A DNA stretch of 64,000 nt. Source: Drosophila pseudoobscura (taxonomy: Eukaryota; Arthropoda; Insecta; Diptera; Drosophilidae). Where the stretch lies: contig NC_046679.1 in assembly GCF_009870125.1 (NCBI RefSeq), positions 558,001-622,000 on the forward strand. Direction: 5' to 3'. The notes beneath the pieces are model-generated. The model saw nothing but the letters and a program-made list of their open reading frames with translations. It was not told where the DNA came from and did not search any database. The position numbers were made by a program, and so were the translations under genes. Every line of letters begins with the position of its first letter. The stretch's first letter is position 1. Below are positions 34,961 to 49,400 of this stretch, piece after piece.

Positions 34961-37900
34961 AGTTAAAGCTTTTGCCATAAAAACCTGCCATAAAAGAAGC
35001 ACTTTTTGTCCACTTGTTGCTCGAAAACCAAACACAAAGAAGAGTTCACTTCAGTTAAGTTCATCTTTCCCGCAGCTGTCAAAGTTTTGCCGAATTCGTT
35101 AGATGGAAATTAATGCCCAAAAAAATAAGAGCAGCCCATCAATCTGCGGACAGCTGTCAGGCAGACTTTCCCCCAAATCAGCCCCACCCACGAACACCAA
35201 ACCCCACCACCGCCACACTGCTGAACCAAAATGAATAGAACTCTGCCGAACCGAACGGAACCGAACGAAAGGAGCCGCATAGCATTCGTTTTCAAATTAA
35301 AAGAGCCATCGAAGTGTGAAGGAAAGTTTGCAGCAAACGGAAACGAAATTGAAAACTGTTGCATACTTTTGCTCGGCCGCAAAACCAGACCTCAACGGGC
35401 ACCGGCACCGGGCACCGGGCACCAGGCCGCAGGAAAAGCCTACTGCCAGCACCCAGTACCCACTTTGACCAGGCCGAAAAATGATTTCCGTTCATAAATC
35501 ATCATAATGGCGAAGCAGTTCCGGCCATACGTATGTCTGGTCAGAGCCAGAACCAGAATCAGAGCCAAATGAAGACGAAACCGTTTGACCAGCTAACGAT
35601 TGCAGAGTGGTAGTCCGAGTGCGACTGGGAGTGGGGAGAATGTGGGGAAAGTGCGCCCGTGCGTTTGTCTGTCACGCACACAGACAGAGAAAACAAGAAA
35701 ATGTGATGGAGCTGGGTGCTTCGACCAGAAGATATCCCCTACTTCCGATTCGAACTCTACTAATTTGGAGGAACCATTTTTGAGGTAGCTCTAGTGTGAT
35801 GAGGAACTGATTTTTGGTACATATTTATGCCATCTACGCCACGTATCTATGGGGTCCAGCTCGGAGATGTTGGTTGCACAATTCCGTGCTCTGGGACTAC
35901 AGGGTATACATATGCCAGAGCGCTTGAGGCTTGTCCCACACACACACGTGCTGGCCGTCGGGCTGGCTGTGCGTGTGACGTCAACAAATGGCGCTGTCGC
36001 TGTTGCTGTGGCTGGTTCTGGTTCTGGTGCTTGGAAACGGCACGAAAGGAAACGTTTTAATTAGACAAAAGAGCAAAGCAACTATTTATTTCCATTTCTG
36101 CATCGGCTGTTTACTGTCCACTGCCCGCAGCGATGCTTCTGCTCTGGCTCCGGCTCTGGGAGTGGACATCGGAGTGTCCCGACTTGAATTTGGACTTGGG
36201 ACAATGCCAAACCATTTCGTTCCGCAGACGAAGCGAAGCCTGCAGCTGCTGATAAACCTTCTGGCCAAAAGCAATTGCATTCTCCTTTTGCCCCACTCTG
36301 TCTCTCTTTGTTTTTCCCTCCGTTGGAGATGCGGAGCGTTCCCCGACATTCCCTGTGGCACTGATAAGCGAGCATTTTCCGTAAAGCGAGGGCTTCAAAT
36401 AGCTCAAGAATTGTGGGTAAAATTTCTCATTCTCTCGGAGATTCCTTGCAACTGCAGATTTATGCATACCAGACGGTGTTCCCCCTCTAATCTCTCGCAT
36501 TCCTGCGGTTTCTAGTGCTGCTTCCCCCTGAAAGTATGCAATGGAAAACCTCGCACAGTGTGAGCTTCCGTTTCCGTTTCAGCTCGGATTGCTGCAGGGC
36601 AGGGCTGGGCTGGGCTGTGCTGCATTCTTAGCCATCTCATCTCTGTTGGCCATCTCTTCCTCTCTCTCTGTCTGCCTCTTCACGGAATTTCTCCTGGCTT
36701 GCAGTTAAAGGGGAAAATCGCAAGCCAAACAAATCTCGAGTGGCCCAGGATGTGTGTGGCAGAAGGAAATCTGAACTTTTCAATGGTCCCTTCCTCCCAC
36801 TCCCAATCCCACTCCCCCTGCCGCTCCTGCTCAACCTCTCGCCGAACTCAATTAAGGGCTGGGGGGTTCTCGAGAAGTCGACAGAAATCGTTTTCGGTTT
36901 TCCGTTTTTGCATTCTGTCAATGCGAGAAGTGGCTCTGTGTCTCGGAGAAAATTGAGACTAAAGCGAAACTTTTCTCCATTTCCGAGAATTATCTTTGTG
37001 CGTAACACATGCCGCTCTGCCACTCTCCCCCCTACCGTCTCTAGGTCATCCAGAGTCAACGACACTTGCCACAAAGAGAGACAGAGAAGTGTGGGGGGTG
37101 GGAGGGGGCTGCTGCCTTGTTGGCTTATAATAAAAAGTACTTCATTTACTTTGTGCAATTTACAACTGTGAAATAAACAGGCAGGAGCCAAGGCCAAGGA
37201 AATGTGAGGAGACCAAAAGGAAGTGCGGTCACGCTCTGCACACCCCCCTCCCGCCTTCCCACTGGCCCCTTGCGCCTTCCCCTTCCCCTTCCGGGGCGAA
37301 TCTTTTGTGGGGTGGTACACAAACAGAGACTGCACAGCGTGCGAGTATATGTCGGGGCTGTCATCGCTTTGTTTTATTACCCGTTCGCTTTCCTTTACTT
37401 TCCTTTCGGCTCGTAGCCCTTGTTTTTCCCCCTCCCCAGCTTACCCCATAATTTATTTATGCATGTATTTTTATTAAAGATTTCCATGGCGTCGTTGTCG
37501 TTCCTCTCGTTATCGTGACTGTCGTCAGCCGCCAGTCCCCAGCCAGTTGTTGACAAAGAAATTACTTATTAATCATATTTGAGCGTTGATTCCACAACGC
37601 CAAAAGGATCACGAGAGTGGATGTTGTGGTGGGGCATGGACACCCCTCTAGACATCCCACTACAAGTATCCCCCCACCGGGATGAGTGTTATCCTTTGGC
37701 TTTGTGGGATGTGTCACTCCAAAGATGGTAGTAGGGAGCTCTTGCCCCATTTCGTATCCCGTAATTGCATTTGCTCATCAGACAGTGGACGGGGGGGAGG
37801 GAGAGATCCATTGGTTGTATGTATCTATATCTACAGCCATTTGTCTCGTTTCATGTCGCATTTCCCTTCTCGCTGCGTTTTGGGGATGGATAGCTGAAAA

Positions 37901-39300
37901 GACATTTTCGAAAATTAATTTTAGAATATTTCGTCTTGCGTGTATTTCCCGCTTTGTTTACACAGTGTACCGTGGGGAAGGCGAAGGGGGTTGGGGGAAG
38001 GAGGAGTGGGGCATTGGAACACTTGTCTTTCATATATCTTGCAGTCCCCCAACAGCGATACAGGAAGTCCGCACGGTGCTGTCAAAATGGTATCTCCGAG
38101 CAGCAGCGGCAATTGAAAGCATTTGCTAATCAAAATCAATTTCAAATTCAAATTCAAATGGAAGTCGAACACAAGGCGCAGGCGGTCCGGTACTTGAGAT
38201 GGAGATGGCGATGGCCGACTGATAGATGCCCTGTCAGTCGCCTTGGGGCACCCTGTATGGATGGGATGGATGTGGATGCACTGGCCTCTCAGCTGTCGAA
38301 CGCCGGCAACGGGCAGGCCAAATGCACGGCGATGGATGCAGGGAGGCAGAAGCCCAATTTCGAGTATCATTTTTTAGAGGGTATTCGGAGGGTATACGGA
38401 ATGGGGGAGAGAAGTGCTACAGGATGAAATTGATATGGGAAATACATCTCTCTGTACAGAGCCCTATATCACATACTCCATAGAAGTCAGTAACACAATC
38501 ACAACTGATAAGATTTACGATTGGGTAGAATGATCTTTAAATTTTCTTATTGATAGGAGAGCGTACACCAAAGTCCATCCATTCATCTCTCTCTTTCTGC
38601 CTATTGTTCAACGGCATGCTCTGGGAACAGAACACGAAAATAGCTCCACGCACATGGGACTGACTCCGTGTGGGGTGGGGTGGGGTGGGGTGCGGTGGGG
38701 TGGAGCGATGCACCAGCAGAGGTTTCAAATTTGACGAGCCTCAGACGTCAGGCGGCAGCCGCACTAATTGCAGTCGCCAGGGCAGCCAAGCAGCAGCAAG
38801 CGCCCGGCTAACGGGAAAATTGCAACAGGCGGACAATTAGCGGGACCTCTCATTCTCTTTTGTTTTGGCCGAGGGCGAGCAACAACAGCAACAACAGCAA
38901 CAACAACAGGCAGCAGCCGTACTAAAAACAAAAATGAGACGAAGATCAACATTCAAAAATGAGAAATAGTCGTACGTCAGCAAAAGGCAGCATCGGCAGA
39001 GCCAGAGCCAGAGGCGGCGGCGGCATCAGTGAGAGTAGAGAGCGGCAGACGTGGGGCGTGAGAGAAATCTCCTCTGGCCGCTGTGCTATTTCTAGCCTAT
39101 CCCCCACGTCCTCTCCTGCACAAATTTTCCATTCTGCTCTGCGACTATGTATATGCTGCTGGCCAAGGTATACTCCTAGTGGGGTGAATAAATCCCAGAG
39201 AGCGCTCTGCCTCGACCATCGCCTCGTGGTCTCAGGACAACGCTGCCCCACCCTTGTGCAAAGATACCTTGTTGTTGGTGGTGCTGCTGCTCTCCGGCGT
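34961..39300. other. intergenic, nothing recognised
   Basis: No gene that I can support. The longer open frames are compositionally simple or antisense to each other. Simple repeats include a GGGGT tract at about 38676-38702 and CAA/CAG runs near 38880-38915. Confidence 0.4.
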
Positions 39301-40229
39301 CGGTTCCGGTGGCCTCTGGCAGCAGATTTAGAAACATAGGCAGAGAAAAAACTAGGAGCAGCAGCAGCGGCAGAATCCAAAGCAAAAGCAGAGCAGAAGC
39401 AAAGCAAAGGCAGCAGCAGCGGACTCGTGATCGATCGTGTAATTTGCCTCGTGTGCCGTGTTTGCCGTTGTGTTCGTCGATTATTCAGACTCTGAATCGG
39501 AATCGGGATCGTAATCGTTATTTGCGAAACAAACCGAAATTATGCATTTTTGATTGTACTATAATTTCAGTTTGATTCGCTTTTCATTCACTTTTGTCGT
39601 GTGCGTACCCGACTTTGTTCCGTTGTTCCATTGTTCCGTTATCTCTCGCTCTCTTTCTCTTTGTCTCGCGCCCTGTCTCACTTTCTCCGTTGTTCTCGTT
39701 GTTGAGGCGCCTTTCGTCGCCACTGAATCCGCGCGGTGGCTCTCACAAATGCAGTGAACACCGCCCCGAGAGGAAGCATCGAATGCACTACATCCCCAAG
39801 ATCAGAGGATCCCAGAGGATCCCATCGTAAACCGTTAACCATTAACCGTTAACCGATAACCCCGTAGGAGAATATCTATCTATCGTCCAGGAAAACGTGA
39901 TCGCGCAGTGATCGTGAAGTGAGGAACGGCGCCCCCCACTTGTTTATATAATAATCAGCGGCTGCCAAGAGCCAAAAGTCAAATACCGAAAAAGTATATT
40001 CATTTCTGGCCGATCCGATTCTTTTCAGGCAACGAAAACGAAAAAACAAAACGAGAAATATCTCTTGTTGTTGTGTGTGTAATTGTTGTACCAGTGAGTG
40101 CCAGTGCGTGTCAGTGGATCGATCCGGAGAGGAGAACGAACCAAGTGAAAGTGCTCCAAAGAAACCGCAAGAAAAACGAGTCAAAACCCCAGGCTAAGCC
40201 AAGAAAATCCCCACAAATCCTGTCTAATC
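39301..40229 (+). promoter_or_regulatory. probable 5'UTR/promoter of the first coding-exon candidate
   Basis: This stretch precedes the ATG at 40230, with A-rich leader-like sequence close to the start (GCCAAGAAAATCCCCACAAATCC). At 39831-39860 there is a run of TTAACC-type repeats (CCGTTAACCATTAACCG and more). I cannot fix the transcription start. Confidence 0.35.
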
Positions 40230-40493
40230 ATGTCGGACATTGAGGATGTCTTTGGTGGCTCCGCCGAGGAGGCCAAGCCCAAGCCGGACGCGGATGTGGA
40301 TGCGGCTGCGGAAGCCAACGCCAACGCCGATGCCGAAAGCAAGAGCAGCGTCGTCACCGAACGGACCGAGGAGGTCATTCCTGGGGAGACCGAGAAAATG
40401 ATCACCGAGACCATCGACGAGGACGGAGACGTTGTCGAGGAGACAACTGAAGTCACCCGCAAGACGGTCAAGAGAACCATGAAAATCACTGAG
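40230..40493 (+). CDS. first coding exon A of a large gene (88 codons; candidate tropomodulin)
   Basis: An ATG with a good fly context (AATCATG) opens 88 codons ending exactly at a consensus donor (GAG|GTGAGT), phase 0. The peptide begins MSDIEDVFGGSAEEAKPKPD, is strongly acidic with an Ala/Asp-rich part (DADVDAAAEANANADAES), then has Thr/Glu-rich, coiled or disordered-looking sequence (TERTEEVIPGETEKMITE and EETTEVTRKTVKRTMKITE). There is no signal peptide or membrane segment, so it is an intracellular protein. The downstream exons are not in the window as far as I can tell. Tropomodulin (tmod) is suggested only by remembered map position next to Jdp and the PH4alpha cluster in D. melanogaster. 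Coding status itself is well supported by composition and the splice site. Confidence 0.75.
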
Positions 40494-43400
40494 GTGAGTG
40501 CTCCCATCCCAGGCTTATAGATCTCTAAATGGCAATAACTTATTCACTCTTAAGTGTATAATGGATTATGGTATTTAATATATATGTATATGCACAATAT
40601 ATGTACAAGGGTTACAGTCCATTTACTCACTCGAGAAACCCATAGAAATCGATGCATAACTGAAAAGATTCTTCCATAGTTTTTGGCTTTCCTTCAAGCG
40701 TTCAGCTTATGAAACCCAATAAATCATATTTCAGATGTAGGGATCTCCTTATCAATTTCCTCCCCCGCCCTTCCCCGCTGCTGGCCGCCTTCGCCTTTGT
40801 GATCTTTGAGCGCTCGTGAAAGTGGCCAAAACATGGCGAACTCTGGGTATATTATTTATTCAAAATGCCATTTTTCTATGTGCGTCTTAGCAAATTGTTT
40901 ATACGGTCCCACAAATATTATAAATCTCCCCCTTCATTATATGCACACACACGAATTTGGTCGAGATCTATGGCTATATATTCGCGATATATGTAGCTAT
41001 ATATCGCCATGGTTCGGCCACACTTTCTATAGGCGACGCCACGTCGAATCGAGTCGAAGAAGAAAAGCAGGAAAACAGAAGGAAAACAAATTTTGCAGCT
41101 GTTTGATTTCGGCGCAAATTATCACAAAAGATATTCGAATTTTTCTTGAGAGCCCGTGGATCAAAAAACGGCCCCGCGTCCGAATAAAAAAATGAAAATT
41201 ATATTATTGTTGAGCAGAAATCACTTAAATACGCGATGCCATGCAACATCCGATGCCAAGAATCCATCCTCCTCCTCTCCGGGTCAACAGAAACCCAGAG
41301 AACAAAATCCGAGACGAAGAAATGGTAACAAAAATTAAATGCAATAAATTCTGTGCCGCCAACAAATGCACAAAAAAGTAAAGAAGACTAAAAAACGAAC
41401 ATAAAGCAAACATAAAAAATAAAAATGCAACAAAAAAACAGAAAAACAGAATAAATATTGGGGTTTTTGTGTCTTGCGGTCTGGCGCGTACTCAAGGAGT
41501 ACGGCGGGGTGTCTAGTGCCGGCCGTGTGGGACGGGGGGCAGGGAGGGCAAGCCCGTACTGAGTGCGCCGCTTGTGCAGCAATTAATTGCCACAAATCGT
41601 TGCACAAAATTACAAATTGCATTTCCGGCTTGGCGCGGCAGCCACGCATGCAACACGCCCCTTTGCCCCTCTCTTTCTACCCCTCCCAGGTCCACCCCCG
41701 GGAATCTTCGATTTCTCTGCCTCTCCGCTGTTTCTCTGTTTCTCTGTTTTACGACTGTCTGCCACAGCCCCCCCCGTACTCCCCCCTCCTCCTCCTCTGC
41801 CACCGAATTTACCCGAGTTTTATGGCAGCCAAATTAAATTTGCATTGCAATTGGCTTTTGGGGTCGGTTCGGCCTTTCTTTTTTGTGCCGCCACCGCCGC
41901 CGCCGCCGCCGCTGGCTTTTATGTGCCCGAAATGGAAATGGAAATGGGAATGAAAACGCATGAGCTTCGCTGTAAGCCAGAGAGTCCTGTGGATAAGGAT
42001 GTGAGGATTGTCATTACACTGAACGAAAGGGCGGGGAAAAGCAGTGGAAAACCAGAAAGACCACTGCACAGAGCTCTACCTGCCACCGTGCGTGGCGTAA
42101 TCTTTCGATCGGTTTGCTTGTACATATATGATAGCTCTTCATCGTTAGATCAAAAAGTGGGGATCATCTTTTCTCCCAGTGCATGCATGTGCGTGGGAGT
42201 GTCCACATGTGTCGTCGGGTTATGTGCCTCTTTCTGGCCCCGGGCGGAGCAGCTTATGGAACTAATTGCGTTGCCGCCTGTCAGGATCCGTTCTGACTTT
42301 GCAACGCGAGGCAGGGCTCATGAACTGCTGAACTTCTGCCTCTCGCTTCCCCCGCCACCATTTTCCCCCCTTTTTTTCTTTGCAACTTTTGCTAATGAGT
42401 CACGTAGCATTTTTGTCATTTTTATGCGCTTAACAGGTCAAAGTTCCGGCCGCAAGGGTACGTGCCTAGGAGCCAGAGTTCAAATAGCAGATGCAAAATT
42501 AGTTAAATAAGGTCGGAGCCCAGCCCGTGGTCGGCTCTGGCTCTCCCTTTTACCTCTTCCCCACGTCGAGGAAAACTGTCATAAATTTCACAGTTGATTT
42601 AACTGTTGTTCCGCTGTCCGCTGGCTCTTTGCTGTTTGCTGATTTCATTTCCCATTTCCCAATGTATTTAGGCAAATCTTTGCCCCGACTCTGACTCCGA
42701 CTCCGACTCCGGCTCCTGCCTCTCGGGTCAAATGGGGCATGCTAATTTGTGCAACAAGCCGTAAATCTACACATAACCAGGCTACAGCACACAGATGCTC
42801 CCACTCCCACACATACATAATGGCATTTCCTGGACAGCCATTGTCCCTCCGCTGTGACGTCCTGTCCCGGTCAGAACTCTGTTGATTAGACATCATAATA
42901 TTGAGCAGAGATTAATTGGAAATCCATGGGGGCTTCGGCGCTGCTTCGCAGTGCGGCTAATGCGGATGTGTTTGCGCATATATGTATATTAGATTGGGGA
43001 TACAGCTTGGGGAAGAGAGAAGGTAGGGATAGTGCGCCCTTTCCAATCGATTAGCTGGGTCTCGTATCGGATGGGACCGCAACTATTTCCATGATGATTC
43101 CGTTGCGATATAAATTCATTTGAAATTGGCCCGCGCTTTCCACAGAACTGCGGATAGCCGCAGTCCTAATCAGGATCCACTATTGCGTGCCCTTGCCACG
43201 CCGCTGACAGATGTCAGCGATGGCGCCGCTTGAAGTCAGCCAGCAAATATTTCACTGCCACAACAAATATCCGTTGAATGGCAGGAATATACCCTTTCCG
43301 AGAGTGGGTGTTATGATTTTGAAAGAAGATTTGAACTTGGAAATACTGGATCTGTTAGGGGATGCTTTATATTCGTATTTGTGGGCCCATTTGCTCTGAG

Positions 43401-46400
43401 GGCGACGCACAACGAGATGACAATTCAATGTCAGTCATTTGTCGCGACCTTTGACGCTCGCTTAGCTTCCATTCACTTGTTGCAGTCCCCAAGGCGAACG
43501 GCCCCAGCCGCTGCCCCACCCCCTTCCTGACCCTATTCGGGTGATTATTCATCCAATATTTTGACTCATTTCGAGTACATTTGGTCAGATATTTATGCGC
43601 TTCGCTTTCGTTCTCCTTCTCGTTCTCGTTTTATTTATTTGGTGCCTTTGGCTGTTCAAACAATTTATAATTTTAATGCACACACACTCCCGGATCCCCC
43701 CTCCCTGTTGACTGAATACAATCGAAATATGTTTATATAATTGAAAGGCAAACGTCTTTGCGTGAAAACAGACGAGTTTCGGGCCCCCTCCATACCCCAA
43801 AACATATATCGTGTACATGGAATATAGTATGCTTGAATCGATCCCACATGCATATGTTTTCTCGTAGATAAATGCTCTGGGGCATATGTAGGTGTATAAA
43901 TAGGTCTCCCAAATCGTGTGTGCGGCGCACGGGGCGTATGATGAACGTGCCATTTATTCTACTGAGCGATTTGTAGCCCCCTCCCGCCCTCCCCGCTTGC
44001 AACCCACCCCGCCCCCTTTTGGACTCCTCTGGCACACAGGAAAATCCGCTTTATGACTGGCATATATTTCATGTAATTTTCAAACACTTTTCCTTATTTA
44101 TTTATCCAGATCTCATCCGAAATCACTCTCTGCCGCCGCTACTTTGACCTGCCGCAACGGAAATTTGCCCATTGCTCAGAGTCCCCTCCCCATCAGATTT
44201 TCCCCCTGAGTTTTCCGAGCGTTGCAAACAAATAATTTCCTCCGTGCATGGGGGCGAGTGTCTGGGGCGGATATTCTATTCTATTGAGAATTTATTTCAA
44301 TTACATTTGTGCGGGCCGCAAAAATCTCAACGAATAAAATTCAATTTACAAAATGTTTTGCGTAGTTTTCCCACTCTGGGAGGGGGTGCCGCCAGGGGGG
44401 AGGGGCGCAGCAAAACAACGCAACAACTAAAATAACAATGCTGTCTGTTTGGCAAATCAATGAGGAAATTTGCAGATTTTCACGAGCTCTCTCTTTGAAC
44501 AGGGCGCGCCGAGGACCGCTCGACATCCTACTGCGCCCTTGAAGGGGGCTCCAGACCGACCGAATGCAAATTAAATTCGTGGCCAAGGAGGAAGGTGCCT
44601 CGCTCGCAATTAGCTAAAAATTCCATAGACCGCTTAAAAGGATCAACCTGGAAGTTCCCCAAATAGTTCCCCCAGGCAATTGGCATTTCCTTTCAGAGGA
44701 AATTAAGATACAAGGGAGGAGGGCCACCCTGCACCACCACCGCAAGGACGCCCTCCTTTGGGCCGCAATTTGCAAATTAGTTTCGGCCGAACAAACGGAG
44801 CGAGGCGGCTAAACATTTGCCTAACCCCATTTAACAGCAACTCAACAAATATTCCGAAATTCCGAACAACAGAACAGACAACACTGACATCTGCTTGTTT
44901 ACACTGAATCAGCTTGGCCGTGTCCACGTCCACTGGCCTGGCTCTGCCCTGGTTGCAGCCACATCCACATTTAATAAATAAATAATATCCATAAATTTGC
45001 ATTTCGATTTCGTTCAAGTCCCCACAAGGACAGGGGCATTGACGCCCAATCCGGCTCATAATTCCATTGCATTTTGGCCATGCTCCCATTGGAAACTCTG
45101 TCCGCTGTCCGCTCATTCTTTATTCACTTTATAACTAAAGCAAATCCCTGAATCGAAGAATGAGAAAGATTTTGAAGTATGGCTTAGATCCAAAATAGAT
45201 CCCCACTACAGGCCAGACTTTGAGCAGCTCAATCAACATTTTCGCAGTTTCTCAGGAATCAGTTCTGACTGATCCACTGTCCGCATAATGTATTCGATAA
45301 TCGTATTTCTGTATTTCTGTATATGGGCATTTCCGCGGGTCTCGAACGTACTTCTGATGTACGTATAAAGAGGATTGATATTAATTTTTTCCAGTTATTT
45401 ATTTAAAGTAAAGGAAAACCTGAACCTATAAATATACAAAAAAATACCAAAAAAGTGAACTCATTTTAGGAGGTTTCCGTATTACAGTTAATGAAATTTC
45501 ATTCAATTTAGAAAATAATATCGAACATATGTATATCAGCTTTTAATTATTTGGTCTGTGAGGACTTTTTCATGGCAATGCCCATCCACTCGTACAATAT
45601 TCTGAATTTTTTCGAGTTGCAAATTAACGAAATGTAATAATTGCAGTCTGGCTGCAATTTGCGTTTAATTTGCTCATTAATATACGAATTAAACGAGCTG
45701 TAATCGAGGGGCGGCCTGGACGGGCTGGCGTTCCCTGGCGTGTGGGAATGCCTGCCACGCGTTAAGCTCGAGTTGGCAGTCCACTTGGCCCGCAGTGGCC
45801 GCCAGGGCCGATTTCCGCTTTCCGACGCGACGGTGGTATGCGAAATGGTTCGTACTTGCAGAAATGCCAGGAATTTGTCAACGCCCAGAAATCGAAAGTT
45901 ACGATATATGTATATATAGACGGATAATATATTGTATTGTACTGTTTTGTGTTGCATTGTTTTGCCGAGTTGAGCAGAGAACAACCGACCAGATTCTCGA
46001 CGTCAATTGGCACTTTGATTGCATTTCGATGCAGCTTCCGATTTGGTTTCAGTTGCATCGCAAAACCCCGAAACAAAGGAACGCCAAACGGTCGAAATAC
46101 CCCCAAAACACTCCTAAATCCCACCGAAACTATTGATTTATTGCTGGAATGGCAATATCCATCTCCCATTCAGTCGGAAAATAAATAGATTAGTTTTTGG
46201 CCCTCTTACCGTCTAACCGCCTGCTCTCTCTATCGCTCTCCTGCGTAGTTTGTGACGCGCGATCTCCGTGTGTGTGTGTTTTGTGTGCGTGTGTGTGTGC
46301 GGGATCCAACAAAATTTTGTAAAATTCTGAAAGGAAAACTACGAAAATTTCAATTGAAATTGTGCGCAATACGAATATTGCCCCGCAATCATTCAGGCTA

Positions 46401-46471
46401 ATTTCTATTCGATTTTGCCAAAAGCGGATTAGACCACCACCCACCACCCGACAGGAAGCCAAACGGTCGCC
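40494..46471 (+). other. intronic/intergenic sequence between exons A and B
   Basis: About 6 kb without a coding exon I can support. It has polypyrimidine and GCC-rich tracts (41760-41915). A long open frame at 41587-42510 is discussed among the rejected items. Confidence 0.4.
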
Positions 46472-46492
46472 ATGGCCATCCTAAAAGATTTG
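46472..46492 (+). CDS. candidate short first coding exon B (7 codons)
   Basis: The ATG at 46472 sits in a strong context (GTCGCCATGGCC). It reads MAILKDL and then meets a perfect donor (TTG|GTAAGT), phase 0, the same as exons A and C. This fits an alternative promoter that adds only a short N-terminus to a shared downstream exon. With only seven codons the evidence is the start context, the donor and the matching phase. Confidence 0.5.
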
Positions 46493-49400
46493 GTAAGTCG
46501 CCCATAGCCAGGGGGCCGTATTCAGGGCCGGACTCAGGGGTGGTCTTCTGCCCATCAATCACATGCATCGACTGGCAGGCAAATAAAATATGAATTCGGC
46601 AAGCCGAAGGCTTTAATGCCCTTTAATGTCATAGCAAGCATATAATATTCTAAGTTATCAACTCGTACTTCACTCTAGGCAGGGTATTCCTATAATCTCG
46701 TCTGTTCCGATTCCTCGTTCGCCTCTCGTGTTTTATCATCTTTTGGGTCTTGGTATTCAATCATTCACTCAATTCTCTCTCTTCCTCTTTAACTCTTTGG
46801 CAAATTAAAACTGTTCAACAGTGAGTGGGAGAGAGGGCGGACGGGGGGAGCATGCATCCCTATCGACTTAGCAGAACAATGCTCTCCGGCAATTTCCCCC
46901 CCGAAAACAAATTTCCCAAACTTGAAACTTTTCCCTGGCCTTCTTTCGGCTTTTCTTGTTGCTTCTCTTGCTGTGTGTTTTCCTGCGCTTGCCACTTGGG
47001 TGTGAAAATCACTTGTCAATCTTTTATGTAAAGAAGTCGCCCGTCAGCATCGTCGTCGTCGCTGATGTTGTCACCTGCTGCTATGCTGCTATGCTGCTCT
47101 GTTGCTCTGCCGCTCTGCTTCCTCTCTCTCTGCACTGCTCTGCTTGGCTCGTAAAATTTTGTCGTCTGCTTCCGTTTTCTTTCGCTCTTAATTGTGTCTG
47201 CCGTGCAGGTGCGTGCGTGCGTTGTGTGTTGTTGCTTTTGTTGTGGTTCAAGGTGAGCAGCCGACATCGACAGCGACAGCGACAGCGACAGCGACGCTTC
47301 GACGCATCTTTCAATCAGATATCCTCCCCTCCTCATCGGCAGAGCAACCCGTTCAGTGTGTTCGAACTTTTAGCCACTGCCAAGGACTTTCGCTACCTCT
47401 CCTCTCCTGTCCCTCGGCCCAGTGCTTCTAATACCTCTTTCCACTCCTTCCTCCTCCTTCGCCTTTGGACTGTTTATTTTGGCTGCGGGTTATTTTCTGC
47501 CTTCGTATTTTTCACTTAATAAAATTGTTTTCATTCGTTGCGCTTGCCTCGGCCCAAGGGGCAATTCATGTAAGGTGTTGAATTGTCGTCCGTCGCCTCA
47601 TACCACAAACATAGTACAGGGCAGGAAAGTGCCTTAAAACACACACCCTGCTTAGACTTGCTCTCCTTGATCGAAGGCAGAAACATCTCTCTCTCTATCA
47701 GGTATAGAAAATAGTTTTGGCTTGTCGTAGTCCCACATTTAACTCATATTGGGGACTGACTCCGAGTTTATAGTAAGGACAGGGCACAAAATTAAGCACC
47801 TCCAAAAGGCAGTGGTGCCGCACCTTACATAGATATGCCCTGCCTTGGTCGCAGATGCTGGTTCTTATTCTTCCCCCTTTTCTTGTGCTTCTTCTTGCTG
47901 CCTTTTCAATATGTTTAAAAATAAACGTTGACTGTCTGCTCTCTCCCCACTCGCTGGCCTAATCTCTTGCTTGTCCACGCTCTCTCCTTCTGCCAGCCTC
48001 TGCTCTCCTCCCGCAAAGTTCTGCTTTATTATGCTGTGCCGCTGCTATCGACACACTTTTTTTATCTCCTTTGGCCATTGTGCTTGTTGTTCCTGTTATT
48101 GCCTATCCTCCTCATTCTTTGCCTTCCGCCTCGCTCCTTCGTTCATCGCCCTGTTATTGCTGTTTCGTGCATTGTTGTTGGTTTATTAGCAATTTTGCTA
48201 AGCAGTTTGCGGTCGCCTCTAACCCGTTCCCCCTCCTCTTGAGTGAGTGGTGTCGCTTAAGCAGTCGACGTCCTTCATCCTTCAATTTGCTGATGGGAAA
48301 TATATATTTCTTGCTCTGCACTTTTCTCGCTTTCGATTCTACAGCAGATTGTCTCCCTTTGATTGCTCATTCATCCACTCTCCGTACTTCCCCTAGTTTC
48401 GCAAATCACCTATAAACGATTGCACTCACTATCCCACTCAATTACTCTCTTTTCTCTCTGGCTTTTAATTATTTTTGAGCGATTGACTCGTTGAGGTGTT
48501 AATTTGACGGGTGTCGAAGGGGGATAGCGAGCTGTCCGGTGTGGCCTGGGGACAGCATGCATTAGATTGATTAAATGCAGTAGCAGCAGCAGCGACAGCG
48601 GCAGCGGCAGAGCAGCAGGAGCGGCGGTCAGCAAAGCTCCCTGCGGGCATATTGCGGGCATTAGCCATGCAAGCCTCCCCCCACCCACACACTGGTACAC
48701 AGAATTTTACAGTAATAGACCTGCCACAGCCACCCACTAGCACCCATCCATCCAGCTGTCATACATAGTCATGCTCTCCTCTGTTCTCCTCTCCTCTCAC
48801 TCTCTCTTTCATTCCCTTGCTTTTTCTCTGTCTCGTTCTGATTCGAACATTTTGAAAAATCATTTCCCAGCGCCATTTCCCCATTGTCTTCGGCTTTGGT
48901 TTGCAGCGTGTTCGTGCAATCAATCAAAATGTGGACCAGGCCAAAAGACAAGGAGTAGAAGAAGACGTTTGCAGGAGGGAACTTTCAAAGAAACCATACG
49001 AAACTCAGATGCTCTTAGATACGTATATACGATAACTATTCAATACTCCCTGGGGCGCAATCTTACAATATAAATTTCTTGAACAGACTTTTACGACTGG
49101 TGTATATCCCTCTATACGAAAATATTAGGTATATGTATATTGGACTGTACATCTTCTGGCAGTGCATCGCCAGTGCCTCTTGCCTTCGAAGAAATCCTTG
49201 CTTCTTGATTCTGGCTCTGACTTTGACTCTGACTACGACTAGAACAAACATGCAAAAGTCAGCGAATGGTGTGGATTTGCATGGGCAACGAATGGGAATC
49301 AGAGGAGGAAACAGCAACAGCAACAGGCAAGGGAGAGCGCAGACACAGATGCTGTACACCAACACATGCATAATCTATAGAGCCAGCGACAGAGTGGCAG

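Noticed and set aside
36637-37335. 232-codon open frame on the minus strand
   Set aside because: Low-complexity composition, no domain, and overlapping open frames on the other strand of similar quality. No sign of a real gene.
41587-42510. 307-codon open frame on the plus strand
   Set aside because: It has no ATG at its start, is proline/phenylalanine-rich from pyrimidine tracts, has no domain and no flanking splice logic. It overlaps other low-complexity open frames, so I treat it as chance.
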